A stretch of 64,000 bases of DNA from Imperialibacter roseus (GTDB taxonomy: Bacteria > Bacteroidota > Bacteroidia > Cytophagales > Cyclobacteriaceae). Positions 60,447 through 64,000 of the stretch are shown in pieces. Under the pieces are notes generated by a model. The model searched no databases and was not told the DNA's origin. It saw only the letters and a program-made list of their open reading frames with translations. The position numbers and the translations under genes are program-made. Within the stretch, counting starts at the first letter, position 1, and the number at the start of each line of letters is the position of its first letter. Location of the stretch: NCBI RefSeq assembly GCF_032999765.1, contig NZ_CP136051.1, forward strand, positions 6,032,501-6,096,500, given 5' to 3'.

Positions 60447-61697
60447 ATGCCATATCTATTCACGTCGGAATCTGTGTCGGAAGGGCACCCTGATAAAGTA
60501 GCTGATCAAATTTCAGATGCGCTGGTGGATCATTTTCTCGCTTTCGACCCTAATTCGAAAGTTGCTTGCGAAACACTTGTAACTACTGGTCAGGTAGTGT
60601 TAGCTGGTGAAGTAAAGTCAGACACTTATATTGATGTGCAGTCAATTGCCCGAGAGGTAATTAACCGCATTGGTTATACCAAATCCGAGTATCAGTTCGA
60701 GGGCAATTCGTGCGGGGTGCTTTCTGCAGTGCATGAGCAATCGCCTGATATTAACAGAGGCGTTGATCGTGGCAAACCAGAGGAGCAAGGTGCCGGCGAC
60801 CAGGGAATGATGTTTGGCTTTGCCAGCAACGAAACTTCAAGCTATATGCCATTGGCGCTTGACCTTTCTCACAGACTGCTGAGAGAACTGGCGGTAATGA
60901 GAAGAGAAAATGGCGCCATCAAGTACCTGAGACCTGACGCCAAGTCACAGGTGACTATCGAGTACTCAGACGACCATACACCTATCAGGATTGACTCCAT
61001 TGTTGTTTCTACACAGCATGACGATTTTGATGAAGAAACGAAGATGCTTGCAAAAATTAAGCAGGACGTCATCAGCGTTTTGATTCCAAGGGTAAAGGCA
61101 CAGTTGCCGGCTCATATCCAAAAGTTGTTCAACGATCAGATAAAATACCACGTTAACCCAACTGGCAAATTTGTTATTGGTGGTCCTCATGGTGACACTG
61201 GCCTGACTGGAAGAAAGATCATTGTCGACACATACGGAGGCAAAGGTGCTCACGGTGGTGGTGCATTTTCGGGCAAAGACCCGAGCAAAGTTGACCGGTC
61301 GGCAGCTTACGCCACACGCCATATTGCCAAGAACCTGGTAGCCGCAGGTGTGGCTGATCAAATTCTTGTGCAGGTGTCTTACGCTATTGGCGTGGTGGAA
61401 CCCATGGGTATTTTTGTTGATACTTACGGCTCCGCAAAAGTAAAAATGTCGGATGGCGAAATTGCTCAGAAAGTATCCGCAATTTTTGACATGCGTCCAG
61501 GCATCATTGAACAGCGATTGAAGCTTCGTCAGCCTATGTACCAGGAAGCAGCAGCTTACGGACATATGGGCAGAAAAAATGAAGTAGTTAAGAAGAAATT
61601 TACCAGACCTGGCGAAACAAAAGAAATGGAAGTGGAGCTTTTTACCTGGGAAAAACTTGACTACGTTGACAAGGTAAAGAAAGAGTTTGGCCTATAA
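60447..61697 (+). CDS. metK: S-adenosylmethionine synthetase
   Basis: 416 residues from ATG 60447 (an in-frame TTG at 60411 is less likely and would lie in the promoter). Makes SAM from methionine and [22 protein letters not shown] (ATP/Mg site), [12 protein letters not shown], the flexible-loop and phosphate site [20 protein letters not shown] and [11 protein letters not shown] are all conserved. Followed by a terminator. Confidence 0.98.
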   Translation: MPYLFTSESVSEGHPDKVADQISDALVDHFLAFDPNSKVACETLVTTGQVVLAGEVKSDTYIDVQSIAREVINRIGYTKSEYQFEGNSCGVLSAVHEQSPDINRGVDRGKPEEQGAGDQGMMFGFASNETSSYMPLALDLSHRLLRELAVMRRENGAIKYLRPDAKSQVTIEYSDDHTPIRIDSIVVSTQHDDFDEETKMLAKIKQDVISVLIPRVKAQLPAHIQKLFNDQIKYHVNPTGKFVIGGPHGDTGLTGRKIIVDTYGGKGAHGGGAFSGKDPSKVDRSAAYATRHIAKNLVAAGVADQILVQVSYAIGVVEPMGIFVDTYGSAKVKMSDGEIAQKVSAIFDMRPGIIEQRLKLRQPMYQEAAAYGHMGRKNEVVKKKFTRPGETKEMEVELFTWEKLDYVDKVKKEFGL

Positions 61698-61726
61698 GCC
61701 AGGCAATAACTGATACGAATACGAAC

Positions 61727-61757
61727 CTGTTGGTGAATGCCAACAGGTTTTTTTATT
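61727..61757 (+). terminator. Rho-independent terminator of metK
   Basis: CCTGTTGG / CCAACAGG stem, 6-nt loop, then a T7 run; it also overlaps the convergent gene's 3' end. Confidence 0.9.
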
Positions 61758-62307
61758 TGACAAACGCCTCAATGGTTACTGAATTGTCGGGCAGGTACCG
61801 CTGCATAAAGAAATCCTCCATCGCTATTCCCCTTTGCTGTGCATAGTCAAAAATCATTGTTTGTATTTTTTCTCTGCTGGGCCGCACCAACCAGTGCATG
61901 GAAAGGTTCACCGTAAGGCTTCCAGGGGCTCTCAGCTTTTTCAATTGATAGTTGCCTTCAATTTGGGTTACCCTGCCTGTCAGCAACACTCCGAAAAACT
62001 GATTGATTTCATCGCCATCTTCCGGCGGATAGGTAAGCTCTACCAAATCTCCCTTCCAGTCCTCGTTGATAATTTTTGAGCGGATGTCTTCAAAAACCAT
62101 TCTTGCCGAATCAGCCACGTAGCGACCTTTGAAAGGTGTGCCTACTATGTCGTAGCTTACCGCACCAGACTCCTGAACTTCGTATTCTTTGGTGCCTCCA
62201 AGAAGAAAGTAAATGCTGAATGAAATAATGGCCAGGGAAACGGCTGAAATAGCGTAGTACTTGTACCTTGGGTCAATGGTCATGGATCTGATCTGTTGAG
62301 GCATCAA
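61753..62307 (-). CDS. Membrane-anchored protein, unknown function
   Basis: 184 residues (ATG 62307; 62304 or 62283 also possible). One membrane segment (AISAVSLAIISFSIYFLLGG, about 18-37), then a soluble domain of about 145 residues (VSYDIVGTPFKGRY, VELTYPPEDGDEINQFFGVL, MHWLVRPSREKI). The domain may be GyrI/SRPBCC-like, but I am not sure. Convergent with metK and upstream of nothing in its own direction. Confidence 0.65.
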   Translation of the reverse strand: MMPQQIRSMTIDPRYKYYAISAVSLAIISFSIYFLLGGTKEYEVQESGAVSYDIVGTPFKGRYVADSARMVFEDIRSKIINEDWKGDLVELTYPPEDGDEINQFFGVLLTGRVTQIEGNYQLKKLRAPGSLTVNLSMHWLVRPSREKIQTMIFDYAQQRGIAMEDFFMQRYLPDNSVTIEAFVK

Positions 62308-62340
62308 AAGAAATCAAAAAAAGGCCGATTTCAAACAGCA

Positions 62341-63999
62341 CTAAACGACCTCTTTGTATTGCATTTTATGCAGCTGAGCATAGTAGCCGTCCATGCTCAA
62401 CAGCTCGTCATGGGTGCCTTCCTCCTTTATTTCGCCTTTCTCAAGTACCACAATTTTGTCGGCTCGTTGAATGGTAGAGAGCCTGTGAGCAATAACAATG
62501 GATGTTCTTCCTTTCATTAGCTTATCAATGGCTCCCTGAATCAGTTCTTCAGTCTCCGTATCAACTGATGATGTGGCCTCATCGAGCACAATGATTTTGG
62601 GATCATACACCATGGCCCGCACAAATGAGATGAGCTGCCTTTGCCCAACCGAAAGTGTGGCTCCACGCTCCATCACGTTGTAGTCAAAGCCGCCTGGTAG
62701 CCGCTCTATAAACTCTCTTGCGCCAACAAGCTCAGCCGCCTCAATCACTTTTGATTTTGGAATTTCGGGGTTGCCGAGGGTAATATTATTAAGAATGGAG
62801 TCTGAAAACAGAAAGACATCCTGAAGCACTACACCGATATTAAGTCTGAGTGAGGCCAGGTCATATTCCCTGACGTCGACACCATCTATGGTGATGCTGC
62901 CCTTATTGATTTCATAAAAGCGGCTAAGCAGGTTAATCACGGAAGACTTACCCGCACCTGTAGCACCCACCAACGCCAGCGTTTCTCCCGGATTCACCTC
63001 AAGGTTGATATCCTTCAGCACGTATTCTTCGTCGATGTAGGCAAACGATACATGTTCAAACTTCACCTCGCCCTTTAAAGTAGTTGGCGCAAAAGTACCG
63101 TTATTAGCGATGTGCTCTTTGCTGTCGAGCAAATCCAGAATCCTGTTGGAGCTAACGATACCCATTTGTAATGTGTTGAAGCGATCAGCAATCATCCTGA
63201 TGGGGCGGAAAAACATCTGGATATACATGATAAATGAGATCAGGACCCCAAGGGTGATTTGATCGTCGATAACACCTCTGGCACCGTACCAAACTACAAG
63301 GCCGATACCTGCCGCCTGAATAACCTCAGCCACCGGGAAATAAATCGAATAATACAGTACCGACCTGATATTGGCCTTTTTATGTTCCCTGTTGATCTCC
63401 TTGAATTTTTCGTACTCCCTGTCTTCGCTATTGAATATCTGCACGATGTTCATGCCTGTGATATGCTCCTGTACAAAAGAGTTCAGGTTGGAAACAGCTG
63501 TACGCACCTCATTGAAAGCCACCTTTACTTTCTCCTTGAACACGTAGGTACTAATGATCAGGAGTGGCAGGGTTGAAAGACTTACAAGGGTCAGCTTCCA
63601 ACTGATGGCAAACATCATAGCAAAGATGACAATGATTTGAAGCAGGTCTCCAATAATAGCTGCCAAGCCTTCGCTGAATACGTCTGACAGCGTCTCTACG
63701 TCAGACACGTTTCTGGTAACCAGGCGGCCGATGGGCGTTTTGTCAAAAAACTTTAGTTTCAGCGTTTGGAGGTGCTTGAAGAGCTTGATCCTGATGTCTC
63801 GAATAATGAACTGGCCCAGCCAACCGGACAGGTAAGTATGGCTGTATTGCACAATGGCAGTGGCGACAATCACCCCCACTAAAATTAGCGTCATGTTCAC
63901 CAGTCCCTGGAAATCGCCAATGGCCACGTATTTATCAATAGTAATCTGTATCAAATAAGGCCTTAGGGGCGACAAAAACGCCAGCAGAATGGTGAGCAC
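62341..63999 (-). CDS. ABC exporter (MsbA/multidrug type), 5' end beyond window
   Basis: At least 552 residues; the reading frame continues past the right edge, so the ATG seen at 63999 is internal and the first membrane helix is missing. Membrane domain with about five visible helices, then an ATPase: Walker A VGATGAGKSS, Q-loop VVLQDVFLF, signature LSVGQRQ, Walker B IIVLDEATSSVD and H-loop AHRLSTI. Half-transporter that should dimerise and export lipids or drugs. Its stop lies 33 bases from the preceding small gene's start. Confidence 0.95.
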   Translation of the reverse strand: MLTILLAFLSPLRPYLIQITIDKYVAIGDFQGLVNMTLILVGVIVATAIVQYSHTYLSGWLGQFIIRDIRIKLFKHLQTLKLKFFDKTPIGRLVTRNVSDVETLSDVFSEGLAAIIGDLLQIIVIFAMMFAISWKLTLVSLSTLPLLIISTYVFKEKVKVAFNEVRTAVSNLNSFVQEHITGMNIVQIFNSEDREYEKFKEINREHKKANIRSVLYYSIYFPVAEVIQAAGIGLVVWYGARGVIDDQITLGVLISFIMYIQMFFRPIRMIADRFNTLQMGIVSSNRILDLLDSKEHIANNGTFAPTTLKGEVKFEHVSFAYIDEEYVLKDINLEVNPGETLALVGATGAGKSSVINLLSRFYEINKGSITIDGVDVREYDLASLRLNIGVVLQDVFLFSDSILNNITLGNPEIPKSKVIEAAELVGAREFIERLPGGFDYNVMERGATLSVGQRQLISFVRAMVYDPKIIVLDEATSSVDTETEELIQGAIDKLMKGRTSIVIAHRLSTIQRADKIVVLEKGEIKEEGTHDELLSMDGYYAQLHKMQYKEVV

Positions 64000-64000
64000 C

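Noticed and set aside
60966-61565. 199-codon open frame opposite metK
   Set aside because: Shadow of a highly conserved gene; no independent motifs.

Overview
The window looks like a chromosomal segment of a gliding-type Bacteroidota, most likely order Cytophagales. The grounds are type IX secretion (T9SS) parts (PorP/SprF, two PorG/DUF6089-like barrels, type A and type B C-terminal sorting domains), PKD-rich giant surface proteins, the bamA-ompH-ompH-uppS-nadK cluster order, and -7 promoter boxes close to the Bacteroidota TAnnTTTG. No rRNA, tRNA, CRISPR array or recognisable transposase gene was found. The genus cannot be fixed from sequence reading alone.

1-19.2 kb is a divergent T9SS surface-protein locus. 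Leftward run a PorP/SprF partner with an extra coiled coil and C-terminal domain, an outer-membrane barrel and a PQQ-type beta-propeller (cut by the window edge). Rightward run an FN3-repeat protein, a 2267-residue PKD/Ig-like protein with a type A sorting domain, and a 1526-residue PKD protein with a type B (gliding-motility) sorting domain. Clusters of short palindromes (REP-like) sit exactly between the leftward genes and leave the reading frames open.

19.1-24.7 kb is a scarred, duplicated accessory region. It holds two ~860-bp copies of a unit carrying a 195-residue barrel-like protein (about 92% identical proteins), a collapsed second copy of the whole divergent porP/adhesin locus in which only the two 3' ends survive, an orphan sorting-domain tail, an orphan 3' gene end, two probable frameshifted genes, and many palindromes of one family. 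A putative abortive-infection (putAbiC-like) membrane protein lies at its right border.

25.6-44.2 kb holds housekeeping and accessory genes: a lipoprotein with a likely alpha-barrel, rfbA-rfbC-UDP-glucuronate decarboxylase (surface sugar nucleotides), a metallo-beta-lactamase-fold hydrolase divergent from a PaaI-type thioesterase, gltB-gltD, an indoleamine 2,3-dioxygenase-family enzyme whose 3' end crosses an A9 tract, a small TPR-like secreted protein, hemB, and two convergent, overlapping L,D-transpeptidases.

44.2-64 kb is a conserved envelope and metabolism core: lgt, a YegS/DgkB-type lipid kinase, a DPP-IV-like S9 peptidase, ompH-ompH-bamA-uppS, two PorG-like barrels, nadK, a CBS protein, an alpha/beta hydrolase, cvpA and a GatB/YqeY protein, all leftward apart from lgt; then rightward pdxJ, an alpha/beta hydrolase, a tetrapyrrole-methylase-fold methyltransferase and metK; and finally a leftward membrane protein and an ABC exporter cut by the right edge.
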